A DNA stretch of 64,000 nt from Colocasia esculenta (lineage: Eukaryota; Streptophyta; Magnoliopsida; Alismatales; Araceae): NCBI GenBank assembly GCA_014218235.1, contig CM024766.1:55351545-55415544 (forward strand), in the 5' to 3' direction. The translations under genes were made by a program, and so were the position numbers. Shown in pieces: positions 11,359 to 21,990 of this stretch (within the stretch, counting starts at the first letter, position 1; the number at the start of each line of letters is the position of its first letter). Under the pieces are notes generated by a model. That model ran no database searches. It saw nothing but the letters and a program-made list of their open reading frames with translations, and was not told where the DNA came from.

Positions 11359-12104
11359 GATCATATGGACGTATTTTCAAAGCAAGAAGCCTCCACACTA
11401 AAATCCTAAGCAAAGATCAAGAAGAAAGCTCTCCCTACTGCTCTGCTTCAAGACTCCAGACCGTTCGAAGAGAGATCTGTCTCGTACGAGAAGTTGAACC
11501 AGATTTGTCCTCAAGTCAAACTTCGTCATCATCATCTGATCTTCATCGACGTGAAGCTTGGAGTTCTTCTAGATGAATACCCTGAAGAGTTCAACTTTGG
11601 ATTTATTCTTCAACTCTGAACTCTTCTTTCACTTTATTTTCCATCATATGTGTATGTGTTGTTGGTTTGAGAAGTCCTTATGCTCAATCCATGTGGGTGT
11701 GGTTGTTCTGAGAGCGTGTTTGCCTCAGACATCGTGTGTGTGTTGTAGTTGGGTCAAACTTGCTTGATAAGCAGTTTTCCGTGTGTGTGTGTGTGTGTGG
11801 ACGGTGGATGTAGGATACACGAGTTGTGTAGTCTGAACCACCTTAAATCATCGTGTCATGTGGTTTGCATGTTCTTACATTAGATGTATGGTAGACACGA
11901 TCATCTGTTCACACACTTGTCATACTGCTAATTTCCCAAGCACATTCCACACACACATCGAAGTTTGAAATTGATCCATATCTGTTTAAGCTTTCATCAA
12001 GTCGGTCTTAATATCGAAAAGAAGGTTAAATTGTTTTTAATTGGTAGTAATCTATTCAACCCCCCTTCTAGATTATTGTTGTAGGTAATTCCGCACACCT
12101 TACA

Positions 12105-12866
12105 AGATAGACATCAAGTTTGATTTTATGTCTGAAGAGGTCCAGTAGATGAAGGACCTGTTATTATAGTTGGTGTGCCAACAAGGCACAAGTGGATCTC
12201 ATGTTCCCCCATCCACTCAACAGCAGCAACAGCAGCAGCCTGAGGAAGTTGTTCCACAGCCAGCAAACCTAGCTGATCAGTCTAGACTGGATTTAGCAGA
12301 AGGGCCAAATTAGACTCAACAACAACCTGTAGAGCAGCAACAGCAATCTCAACCGGAGTCAGTTTCTGAGCATCCTTTGGAGCCTCACGATTAGCCTATG
12401 GAGGTAGAAGCCGATCCCAAAGTCAAAACCTTTAAGAGAAGGGTTAGAAGGAAACTCTTGAAATATGGTCTCCCAGTTTTCCCCTCTCAACCCTTAACTA
12501 TCTCTTCTCATTTTGCTCCAACTCCTCCTGCTACTGATCCTACACCTCCTCCTACTGTTGAACAACCACCTCCACCTCCCCCTCAACCTATTCCCTCAGT
12601 CTCATCTCATCCTCCACCCTCTACATCTCAACTAGAGGCACAGGTTCCCACTTCCGCAAGTACTTCACTTTCTTTGTATCCTATGAAGTACACTTTCCAG
12701 CCTCACAAGATAAACACACCCACTCTTCACACCTTAGCTCCTCATTTTTTAGCCTCTCTCCCTACTTCATCAATTCCTTCTTCGGGCAGATCTACTCTTT
12801 CACTTGCTGAAATTGTACCTAGTGTGGTACTATCATCAAGAGTAGGGCGCCAATTGAAAGATAATT
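12105..12866 (+). pseudogene. SIRE-B accessory ORF, upstream segment
   Basis: One frame reads through several TAG stops. It has KFDFMSEEVQ near 12117, then a long Gln-rich stretch (12221-12390), a basic patch (KTFKRRVRRKLLKYG at 12422-12466), and then a Pro/Ser/Thr-rich region. The composition matches the tail regions of the SIRE-A and SIRE-C accessory ORFs. The last bases, TAATT (12862-12866), are the target duplication of the LARD-like element, and the ORF resumes at 19906. The beginning is missing because SIRE-A lies to the left. Four of the stops are TAG where Gln is plausible. Confidence 0.6.
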
Positions 12867-14380
12867 TGATAATATCACATTTATCATAAATAAATCATGC
12901 CGTTTTATTGATTGATATGTGATTAATCCATAAGATTTCTATTGTCACGAACGATAATTGATTAAATTCAATTACATGTTGTATTTCCAGGTTAATGGGC
13001 CATTGAATGAAGTTCGTATTGGGCCAATGGACCAAGCAGTCCAACAGGGGCAAATCTGGCATTTTCATATTATTGCAAAAAAACCCTAGCCGCCTACCTT
13101 TTCTTTCTCTCTCTTCCTTCCATTTTCCTCAAGATTCTCTACCTATTTTAAAATCTCTCTCCTCTCATCTATTTAAAAACCCCCCTCTCTCATTCCTTTT
13201 TCTGACTTTCTCTCTTCTCTCTCCTGCGATCTCCCCTTCCTCCTCTTCTTCTTTCTCTTTCCCTTCTTCTTCCTCTCCTCTTCTTCCCCTCTTCTTCCTC
13301 TCTTCCTGGCCGCTCTCTCTCTCGGAGGACAGAAACAGCAGCAGCAACAGGCCGCGCGCAGGCCCACCTGCGCGCCAACCTGCGCCAGCAACCGCCCGCG
13401 CCCAGCCGCCTGGCCCCGCCTGGCACCGCAGCACCTGCGCGCACCCGCCTGCGCAGCGCCCAGGCCGCCCTCACGCCCCAGCACCACTCGCCCACGCTCC
13501 CCAGCACCGCCTGCACCCGGCCCTGCCCAGGTGCCTGCCCGCGCGCCCTCCTACGTGCATGCTTTTGCATGCACGTAGGCAGCGCCTACCACGCGCCGCT
13601 CTCTCTCCTCTATCGCTCTCTCTCCTCTCCCTCTCACCTCTCTTGTTTCTCTCTTTCCTATCCTCTCTCTCTCTCTCGTTTCTCTTCTCTCCTCTCTTGC
13701 GCTCTCATCTCTCTTCTCTCCTATCTCTCCCACCGTTCTCTCTCCTATCTCTCTCTCCTATTTGCGCTCTCTCTCCTCTCTCTCTTTTCTCTCTTCTCTC
13801 TCTTCTCTCTCTTCTCTCTCTTCTCACACGTGCTCTCTCTCTTTCTCGCCTCTCTCTCTCTCTCTGTTTTATTTTCTCTCTGGAGATTTCTTTCTCTCTC
13901 TCTCTCTCTTCTTTTTTCTCTCTCCCATCATCATCAAGTTCAAGGAAGAGATTTGCTGGAATGCCGTCGTCATCAAAGGGTCGGATCACGTGTTCGTACA
14001 CCGCCGTCGTCGGGACTTCGTCTAGCCAAAGCTCTTCTAATTCCATTTTCTTCATCAGTTGTATTTATTATTCATGCACATTTATTATTGACTATGAGCT
14101 TGATTAGTGGAGTTGCTTTTTAGTAGTCTATGTTCTCTCTTTCTATCTATTCTATTCTCATTCTTAATCATTCTCGGTAGTGTAGATTTATTTTGTGCAT
14201 CGTAGTTTTAATAACATCACTTTATTTTCTCAACTAAAAGCCCAAGGTTTTCAAAGCTAAAATCTTTTGCCCCGTGGATTCGACTCGGTCTCACCACTTA
14301 ACTACTGTTAAAATATTTAGTGTAGGCCGATTATTTGAGATTGTTAGTCACGTGTTTAACGATGCATTTGTGGGCTATCA
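12867..14380 (+). repeat. 5' LTR of LARD-like element
   Basis: It runs from TGATAATATCAC to GGGCTATCA (1,514 bp). It contains AATGGGCCATTG repeats of GGGCCA (12994-13025), an AATTTAAAA-like TATA candidate at 13170-13178, and an extreme C/T-rich stretch (about 13085-13930). That stretch is interrupted by GC-rich DNA (13330-13600) and a perfect hairpin (13551-13578). Long frames on both strands here are products of the C/T bias, not genes. Confidence 0.9.
13551..13578 (+). repeat. Perfect 12-bp hairpin in 5' LTR
   Basis: CTACGTGCATGC (13551-13562), loop TTTT, then GCATGCACGTAG (13567-13578). The stem is perfect. It is kept unchanged in the 3' LTR at 19085-19112. It contains ACGT and GCATGC motifs. 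Confidence 0.9.
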
Positions 14381-14385
14381 ATTTT

Positions 14386-14403
14386 TGGCGCCGTTGCCGG
14401 GGA
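14386..14403 (+). promoter_or_regulatory. Primer-binding site (tRNA-Asp type)
   Basis: TGGCGCCGTTGCCGGGGA starts 5 bases after the 5' LTR. This sequence is well known as the primer site in Athila/Tat-type gypsy elements. Confidence 0.9.
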
Positions 14404-15522
14404 ATTAGATTTTTAGGTTTGATAATCTTGGTGTTATTTGTATATATTCATGCTCACATTTTCTTTCTTTTTGTAGGTGCCAAATAAAAAAAATTTGAAA
14501 AAAGTCTGAAAATTACAAAAAGGGAGAGTCTTTCAGAAATCTGTCACTGAAAGCAAGATCTGTCAGCAAAAGGGGTTGCCTTAGAAAAAAAATCCGAAAA
14601 TTGCAGGAAAAATCAGAAAAAAAAGGTAAGTTTAGGTGAGTTCCCTTCTCTTTCTCACTCTTTCCATTTGTTTTACTTTCCAAACGAACGAGGGATTGCA
14701 TTGGAGGTAAGTACCCTTAAAACCCTCTTGATTTAGTTTCATTTTCTTAGTTACCATGTTTAGATAATTAATAAAAAGAAAAAAAATCAAAAATCCAAAA
14801 AAATCAATCACTTGAATCCAATAAAAGATGTCATGTCAAGATTAGAAACCTTCCATCTTTCGGACATGCATCATTTAGACTTCCATCTTTAGGTAATTTC
14901 TTTTCTTTGAAAAGTTTCCTTTCTTGTCGAAGATTACGGGAGGCAAGGTGAGAATCTCAACTTCTTTAAAAAGCATGATCATGCATTGTCATGCTTGCAT
15001 AGAACCCCTTGCTTGATTTTGTGGTGTGCACATCATTTCTAAAATATTTTAAGGGTAGTTTTCTTAATAAGATAAGGTGGGGATTTGATCACCCTTCCTT
15101 GGCCCACAAACCACGATTCTCCTGCATCTTTTTGCATTCCCAACTCTTAATAAAATGCAGTAGACATTGAACCTAGGGTTCACACTGAGATTTTGGTCCA
15201 CCTAGGCCCACTATCAAGTTTTGGAAACTGGTGTCCAAGGCTAGAGGTTAAGTGGCAAATGCCTAAGCGAGAAAGTGGTTCTCTAATTAGGTCCCTACGA
15301 AAGTAGGGGGAGCCTCCCACTACCCCACCTCTTACCTGGCCAGTGGACATACATGTTAGTGGACTTAGGTTGGGTTTAAGTCACTTTGTGAGAAAGCTTG
15401 CTTTTAGATCTCAGATCCCTAGGTCATTTAGGTTAATTGTTTACAACTTATTTGTCTCTGCCTAAAAAAAAATAAAAAAAAAAAAAATAAAAAAAAGTCT
15501 CATCTTTCCCATTCACAATCAT
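14404..15522 (+). other. Non-coding leader of LARD-like element
   Basis: About 1.1 kb without a supported gene. It includes A-rich runs (14487-14625, 14770-14810), a T/C-rich middle, a run of A/T (15465-15497), and no gag start. It could hold packaging or translation signals, which cannot be read off directly. Confidence 0.6.
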
Positions 15523-17319
15523 ATGTGGGCTAACCCAGCGCATTATATAGGCCATGGCCCAAACCAATTCTCATCTCTCATTCAACGTGGCCCAGCCTAC
15601 TTTGAAAATACACAATTCTTGTCAGCCCACTATGAAAGTACATCCCCTGGGGTGGCCCAACTCTTACATTTTACCCAAGATCAGGCCAACCATACTAATT
15701 TGTTCCATAATGGGCCATCTTTCACCCAAGCAGAAACACAATATTTTCAATGGCCTTCCACCGCCACTCATTACCCAAAAGATGAACAATATGTCCCTCC
15801 TACAGAATTGAGTTTGCTTTATCAAGATCCATAAGGGAAAATTCAAGGACCCTTTTTTGGTGCTGAGATCATCTCATGGTTCAATGAAGGATTCTTTAGT
15901 ACTGATCTGCATGTATGTTTATCAAATGCTCCAAAAGGTACACCTTTCCAACCACTTGGAAAGATAATGCCACATTTGATACAAAGCGAGCAACAGATTG
16001 TGGCCCAAGCCCAAAGTCCTCCTAACAACAACCTTCATCCTTGGGTCCAATTTCATAATAAAATTCATGATCAAGGCCATGATGGGGGACAACATGCAGA
16101 TCCGCATTCCATTTATACTTCTCCCCCACCATCAGGCCTATTTGATGATCAATTTGGGCAATCTATACAAAAGATCTATGATGCTCAACAAGTTTTTGAG
16201 CAAACATTCGCCCACCAACAACAAGAATTGGAAAAATCTTTTACCAAAACTGACCTTCTAATTGATCAATTGATAGAAATCAGAAAGAGGCAAAATATTC
16301 AATTACCAACTCAATCAATTGACAATTATGAAAATCAATATCATGATTTTGATCAGCAATTTGACCCACAACTTTCACTTGAAACTTCACAGCCTAATGT
16401 GATTATGGACATGTCCACTTGGCAAACTGAGTGTAATTTTAATCAGTCAGATCAAGAGGAGATGGGTAGTACTACAAATCAATCCATGATTTTTACCCAA
16501 CTTGAATTTGACTGCCAAGAAGATCCCAGCCATGATGTCACCTGTGAAGAATACTCTAGGGAGTTAGTTGAACTCAAGTTGGAGGGAGAACAAGAGGAAG
16601 TGAACAAGCTAGATGATGATAAAACTTTATTTCTTGCCCTTCCTAAGTCTGATGTGACCTTAACCCAAGGAGGGGATGAAGAAAAGATGAGTTTGGAGAT
16701 GGAATGGAGTCAAGTCATAAACCATTCTACTTGGATAGGGGAAGAGTTGAAAATTTTAGCTGGCAGTAACTCTAATGGGGACTTTCATGATTTAGGGGAT
16801 GATGTGGATCTAACACCCATCCTTGACATTGGCAAAGCTAAAGTCAATTTGAACATTATGCAATTAGCCAACTGGTCAAGTCCACTTGGAATTGATGAAA
16901 ATCTTTGTGTTAAAGAGCCTACGCATGCAATTCCCAACAATTATGGTCTCCTTGACACTAGACATATGGTGGAATCTCCAAGGATCCATGATACCCAAAC
17001 CCTTTCTCACCTCAACAATATGAATATGAATCCTAAAATCGAGGTTGAAGAAAAGAATTTGAAAAAAATTAAGGTCCGAATTGAAGTGATCAATACATTT
17101 GAAGACCTTAAGTGTGTAGAGGAATATTTTATAATTGAAGAAATGATTCTTCCTCTATCATTTTTTGACTCTCTTAAGCAACAGGTTGGCTCACGTATGT
17201 ATAGATACAGTCTTTTCCTCCAATGGTACAAGAGCTGGCACTTAAAGGAGGATAAGATAACATGGTGGCTCATTCTTAATGCAACTCGTTGGTTATGGAG
17301 CTTTATGGTGTCTGGCTGA
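15523..17319 (+). pseudogene. Single protein frame of LARD-like element, one in-frame stop
   Basis: The frame runs from ATG 15523 to TGA 17319 with one TAA at 15832-15834; the second half has its own ATG at 15967. The product would be about 598 residues. It is rich in Gln, Asn, His and acidic residues in the N-terminal two thirds. The C-terminal 90 residues alternate basic and acidic and end in an aromatic-rich tail (LQWYKSWHLKEDK, then ITWWLILNATRWLW). I see no CCHC knuckle, no retrotransposon gag core, and no enzyme motif. The long open frame argues that it is, or recently was, translated. Its position suggests a Gag-like or accessory role, but the family is not recognised. It is followed after 20 bases by a conserved hairpin motif. 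Confidence 0.7.
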
Positions 17320-17324
17320 AGACG

Positions 17325-17357
17325 TTAAACTTAGCGCTTATTGGGAGGCAACCCAAT
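17325..17357 (+). promoter_or_regulatory. Conserved gypsy 3' motif with hairpin
   Basis: TTAAACTTAGCGCTTATTGG is followed by GAGGCAACCCAAT. The last part, ATTGGGAGGCAACCCAAT (17340-17357), can fold with a 6-bp perfect stem. A GCGCTT..TTGGGAGGCAACCCAA block is a recurring sequence in plant Athila-type elements; its role is unknown to me. Confidence 0.7.
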
Positions 17358-17536
17358 ATTTTTTAGGAAATTTAACTTATTTTTAATTTCTATTTTGTTC
17401 TAGGTATTTGGAAGGCTAGTGGGCAACTCATCACCTTTAATGAAGCCAGTTTGCCACCACTCTCATGTGATCATCAGGTTGCATCTCTCCTTTCTTACCT
17501 TACTTTGGCTGTATTCTATGTTAATTACTTTTATGC

Positions 17537-17570
17537 CATTGAGGACAATGTCATTCAAGTTGGGGGAGGG
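17537..17570 (+). promoter_or_regulatory. CATTGAGGACAATG hairpin plus internal polypurine-like tract
   Basis: CATTG-AGGA-CAATG (17537-17550) forms a small hairpin. It is followed by AAGTTGGGGGAGGG (17557-17570), which resembles the terminal polypurine tract. Similar blocks occur in Athila-type gypsy elements. No LTR follows here, so it is an internal copy. Confidence 0.65.
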
Positions 17571-18400
17571 CAAGTCTTTCAAATCTTTAAATCATGTTGA
17601 AACATCCCATGCATTATTCTGTGCTCATTAACTTCGCATATCATTTCTCATGGAAAAAAAACCTCAGTCTAGAATGATTTTTACTCTAAGTATATACGTG
17701 TGCTAGTGGCACGCTAAAGGATGAAGTTTGCGGTTATGTTCTTAGCATTTTCTTCAAACTACATTTGAAATTTGATGAAACCTTCACACATGTATTAGAT
17801 GATGAATAAGTGTCATTCAAGAGGGTGATGAGAGTTTTACCTAATACTCATGATGAAGATTGATATTCTACACTCTTATTGAAAACTAATCGTGGGGAAA
17901 AAGCTACCTGCCTGCAAGTTATGAAAAAAAAATGATGATAAAATGAAGAAGGAAATCCCTAGCTTAGTAACCGGGCTTCAGCACCTCATGAAGTGTTGAA
18001 GTTCGCGTCAAACAGTGAACGGATATCCAAAAAAAAAAATGATGCTGAAGGATGAAAATAAAAAGGCAGAGTGAAAGCTACCTTTAATTAGAGGATTTTA
18101 TTGTAGGAGTGTAGAGTTGATATCATCTCTAAGTAATGGATCAAAAACTCATACATTATCTTAAGTAATGCTTATTGATCATAAGTGCATTCATGAAGGA
18201 AATGATAATTTTAACTGTATCTTGAGGAACTGTCTAATAACATGAACTGCATGATTGTCTTTGACACATGCTACTAGAACTGTAAATACTTATTGTTGAT
18301 CAATCTTATCTCTGCTTTCTTGTCATGAAAAATGATGTTTGAAGTTCCGGTTAGTCCTAATTATTCACCTGGGTGCATTGCTAAGGGACTAGCAATGAGT
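17571..18400 (+). other. 3' untranslated region of LARD-like element
   Basis: No gene is visible. The stretch holds short A-runs (for example 18030-18039), many GATGA/ATGAAG words and no domain-coding frame. Confidence 0.55.
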
Positions 18401-18413
18401 AAGTTGGGGGATG
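18401..18413 (+). promoter_or_regulatory. Polypurine tract of LARD-like element
   Basis: AAGTTGGGGGATG abuts the 3' LTR start TGATAATATC. Confidence 0.85.
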
Positions 18414-19900
18414 TGATAATATCACATTTATCATAAATAAATCATGCCATTTTATTGATTGATGTGTGATTAATCCATAAGATTTCTATTGTCACGGACG
18501 ATAATTTATTAAATTCAATTACATGTTGTATTTGCAGGTTAATGGGCCATTGAATGAAGTTCGTATTGGGCCAATGGACCAAGCAGTTCAACAGGGGCAA
18601 ATCTGGCATTTTCATATTGTTGCAAAAAAACCCTAGCCGCCTGCTTTTTCTTTCTCTCTCTTCCTTCCATTTTCCTCAAGATTCTCTCCCTATTTTAAAA
18701 TCTCTCTCCTCTCATCTATTTAAAAACCCCCCTCTCTCATTCCTTTTTCTGACTTTCTCTCTTCTCTCCTGCGATCTCCCCTTCCTCCTCTTCTTCTTCT
18801 CTTTCCCTTCTTCTTCCTCTCCTCTTCTTCCCCTCTTCTTCCTCTCTTCCTGGCCGCTCTCTCTCTCGGAGGACAGAAACAGCAGCAGCAAGAGGCCGCG
18901 CGCAGGCCCACCTGTGCACCAACCTGCGCCAGCAACCGCCCGCGCCCAGCCGCCTGGCACCGCAGCACCCGCGCGCGCCCGCCTGCGCAGCGCCCAGGCC
19001 GCCCTCGCGCCCCAGCACCGCTTGCCCGCGCGCCCCAGCACCGCCTGCACCCGGCCCTGCCCAGGTGCCTGCCCGCGCGCCCTCCTACGTGCATGCTTTT
19101 GCATGCACGTAGGCAGCGCCTGCCACGCGCCGCTCTCTCTCCTCTATCGCTCTCTCTCCTCTCCCTCTCACCTCTCTCGTTTCTCTCTCTCCTATCCTCT
19201 CTCTCTCGCGCGTTTCTCTTCTCTCCTCTCTTGCGCTCTCATCTCTCTTCTCTCCTATCTCTCCCACCGTTCTCTCTCCTATCTCTCTCTCCTATTTGCG
19301 CTCTCTCTCCTCTCTCTCTTTTCTCTCTTCTCTCTCTTCTCTCTCTTCTCACACGTGCTCTCTCTCTTTCTCGCCTCTCTCTCTCTCTATTTTTATTTTC
19401 TCTCTGGAGATTTCTTTCTCTCTCTCTCTTCTTTTTTCTCTCTCCCATCATCATCAAGTTCAAGGAAGAGATTTGCTGGAATGCCGTCGTCATCAAAGGG
19501 TCGGATCACGTGTTCGCACACCGCCGTCGTCGGGACTTCGTCTAGCCAAAGCTCTTCTAATTCCATTTTCTTCATCAGTTGTATTTATTATTCATGCACA
19601 TTTATTATTGACTGTGAGCTTGATTAGTGGAGTTGCTTTTTAGTAGTCTATGTTCTCTCTTTCTATCTATTCTATTCTCATTCTTAATCATTCTCGGTAG
19701 TGTAGATTTATTTTGTGCATCGTAGTTTTAATAACATCACTTTATTTTCTCAACTAAAAGCCCAAGGTTTTCAAAGCTAAAATCTTTTTCCCCGTGGATT
19801 CGACTCGGTCTCACCACTTAACTACTGTTAAAATATTTAGTGTAAGCCGATTATTTGAGATTGTTAGTCACGTGTTTAACGACGCATTTGTGGGCTATCA
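18414..19900 (+). repeat. 3' LTR of LARD-like element
   Basis: It runs from TGATAATATCAC to GGGCTATCA (1,487 bp). By eye it differs from the 5' LTR by scattered substitutions and several small indels in the C/T-rich and GC-rich stretches. This suggests a fairly young insertion. The hairpin is intact at 19085-19112. Target duplication TAATT follows. Confidence 0.9.
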
Positions 19901-19905
19901 TAATT

Positions 19906-20772
19906 CTAGTACTTCTTCCCCCATTCTGGTATGCCTTCATTTATCATTCTAAGCATCATATGATTCTTTTCAATGAATTCCTTTCCATTAAAGCTTTCCT
20001 TGAAGTCCATGGGATGTCAGGCTACAAATTTGAAGACTGGCTCCTTACCTTGCTTAAAGATGTGAATCTTATCATACAGAAAAGCCATTGTCTATCTCCT
20101 ACAGAATTCCTGAACCTATACCCTGGTGAAGCCGCCAAATTTCAAGTTACTCAAGTTAGGAACCAGTTTTTGGATGTTCCCCTTCACCTCAATCTTAGAT
20201 TTTTTGATCTCTTTGGCAACCTCCTAAAAGAGCTCCAAATCAAATACAACAGAATGAAACAGTTTAATGAAGACACATTCTAGATGGGTTTGCCAGATGT
20301 GAATAAGGGGCAGTGGGATATGATTCTCAATGGGCAAAGAGAAATTACTCCATCAATGACCATTAGATTGCCCTCTGGACTGCATCACACCCTGGTAGGT
20401 GCCATTTCCTCCAAAAAACATTTTGCTCAAATTGTCTTCAATAGACACATTCGGATAGCAGCCAGATTCAAGATTAAGAACAACATCAAACTTTCATTCC
20501 ATCAGTTTGCTTTCATGCATGCCCCCAAGAACTCTCAGCACATGCTAGATTTCTAGCACAGCTTTGCAGAATCTGAGAGGTTGACTGAAGATCAATGGGC
20601 AACAGCTTATCCAGAAGAGCATACAGAATGCCAGAAACTGAAGCTATCTCCCTCTGTCTATCTCTATAAAGGTTATGAGACACTTTGGAAGTCTGTCTCA
20701 CACAAATGGAAACAGAGATATCTTGTCTACTATCAGGCAAAGGAAGCTGCTCACTCCCAAGGACTACACTGA
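19906..20772 (+). pseudogene. SIRE-B accessory ORF, downstream segment
   Basis: The accessory frame resumes after the LARD-like element. Blocks read HHMILFNEFLSIKAFLEVHG (about 19948), then FQVTQVRNQFLDVPLHLNLR (about 20138), and then a block from MGLPDVNKGQWDMILNGQRE (20284). Stops at 20281-20283 and 20554-20556 are both TAG after Phe, consistent with lost Gln codons. A final block ends at 20772. No enzyme motif is present. By position and composition this is the 3' part of a SIRE accessory protein. The sequence 20773-21159 after it has no supported gene. Confidence 0.55.
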
Positions 20773-21159
20773 ATATAACTGTTCATGAATTTTTGCACCT
20801 AGCAGTAAATAAGAAGTTTGTTCCCCTTAAGGGTACCCTGCGCGGTGACAACTTTTATAGAAGAATCAGCAAGTATTATCGCAGGCACATTAAGTCTTAC
20901 AGAAAAATCCCTTCTATAGGATCCTCCTAAAACATAGATATTTCCAAGTTTGAAAATTTCTTCTCTGGAAATGAGAAGAAGCTATGGGCTCTTCTTCAGC
21001 CCTTCTTTGCTCAAATCCCTCCTTCCCTCTATCTTCCCAGCTCTTTGTCTTCTTCATGAATGTAAAATGTTCCTCATTCATATCAATATACATCAGTTTC
21101 TAGCCATCTGTGTGTATGTTATATCTCTCTTTGTATCTTATCCTTTCAGTTAATTCCAC

Positions 21160-21172
21160 AAAGGGGGAGAAA
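21160..21172 (+). promoter_or_regulatory. Upstream polypurine-tract copy, SIRE-B
   Basis: AAAGGGGGAGAAA occurs about 100 bases before the tract that abuts the LTR. Confidence 0.6.
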
Positions 21173-21267
21173 GAAAGTAAGAAACAAATACAAATATATA
21201 GTTTAACATTTTTTGTAGCAAAACCAAATTTGTTTTCACTGACTATTTAAAAGTTTTTGTCATTAAC

Positions 21268-21281
21268 AAAAGGGGGAGAAT
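21268..21281 (+). promoter_or_regulatory. Polypurine tract of SIRE-B
   Basis: AAAAGGGGGAGAAT is immediately followed by TGTGGAGCAAC, the LTR start. Confidence 0.8.
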
Positions 21282-21544
21282 TGTGGAGCAACTATTCCTT
21301 AAAATATTGTTAAACATTTTAAGCACTGTGTTTTTGCTATGACAAAATCTTTTAAGACTTTCTATAAACAAATCTATTGTTATATACCACAAGTTATTTT
21401 ATATAAAGAATTATGACATGCAAAGGCATACTTGTATAACACTTTATATTACTTGTCAAAAGTCATACCATAAAAAATCTAAGTATCAACACTGGATACA
21501 AAAATTTCTCTAAGTTCACAACGTATACTATGTACCATACTAAC

Positions 21545-21990
21545 TCCGATTGTGGACTCCGACTCTAGGAAAGTCGAAGTGTTGCAACATTTGATGAACA
21601 AACATGTACTCCGACTTTAGAAAAGTCGAAGTCTAGCAGTACTCCGACTTCTGAGAAGTCGAAGTCTGATAGCTCTTCGACTCTTGAAAAGCTGAAGTCT
21701 AGCTAGACTCTGACTTCTTAAAAGTCGAAGTCTATCTGGACTCCAACTCTTAGAAAGTCGAAGTATGACTTGTATTGCTCTCACTCCAACTTCCGAAAAG
21801 TCAAATTATGTTTATGATGTACCTTACTTCGACTCCTCAGAAGTCGAACTCTCTGTATCTTACTCCAACTCTTTGGAAGTCAAAGTCTGTCTCACTGCGA
21901 CTTCTATATAGTCGAAGTCTCTGTATCTTACTCCAACTCTTTGGAAGTCGAAGTCTGTCTCATTGCGACTTCTGTATAGTCGAAGTTTTG
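21545..21990 (+). repeat. Array of imperfect palindromes in SIRE-B U3
   Basis: About a dozen units of CTCCGACTTC-N-GAAGTCGAAG type, each an inverted repeat of CGACTT and AAGTCG. A clear unit is CGACTTCTGAGAAGTCG at about 21645. Spacing is 30-45 bases. Many units show CG-to-CA or CG-to-TG changes in one arm. The array lies about 0.8 kb upstream of the TATA box. Confidence 0.8.

Larger units (their letters stand above)
9152..12104 (+). mobile_element. Ty1/copia SIRE-type element SIRE-A, 3' part
   Basis: It comprises the accessory ORF, two polypurine tracts and a 3' LTR. The gag-pol part and 5' LTR lie to the left outside the window, because G1 is inserted between them. The AAAAAGGGGGAGAA tract before an LTR starting TGTTGGG and the CCCCCTTCTAGA near the LTR end are typical of the SIRE/Maximus lineage. 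It appears to sit in the accessory ORF of SIRE-B. Confidence 0.7.
10786..12104 (+). repeat. SIRE-A 3' LTR
   Basis: It starts TGTTGGGTTGCAATG after the polypurine tract and contains CAACCCCCCTTCTAGA (12056-12071) near its end, a SIRE signature. I place the end at TACA (12104); 12098 (CACA) is an alternative. The U3 carries eight TGTCGACA-type palindromes. A TATA-like TATATATA is at 11351-11358, and a (GT)n run lies at 11780-11799. No primer-binding site follows. Small open frames inside are not genes. Confidence 0.75.
12867..19900 (+). mobile_element. Complete non-autonomous LTR retrotransposon (LARD-like)
   Basis: The element is 7,034 bp with two long, very similar LTRs (12867-14380 and 18414-19900), ends TGATA...TATCA, and a perfect 5-bp target duplication TAATT (12862-12866 and 19901-19905). 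A tRNA-Asp-type primer site follows the 5' LTR and a polypurine tract precedes the 3' LTR. The 4.0-kb interior lacks protease, RT, RNase H and integrase. It has a non-coding leader (14404-15522), one long frame with one stop (15523-17319), and a 1.1-kb 3' region holding gypsy-type conserved motifs. The primer site and motifs place its partner among Athila/Tat gypsy elements. It interrupts the SIRE-B accessory ORF. Confidence 0.92.

Noticed and set aside
11780..11799. (GT)n microsatellite
   Set aside because: Ordinary short repeat with no further structure around it.
13007..14123. Long Ser/Leu/Pro-rich frames on the plus strand and Arg/Glu-rich frames on the minus strand (again at 18554-19643)
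   Set aside because: They lie wholly inside the two LTRs, come from the C/T-strand bias, are open in several frames at once, and have no domain.
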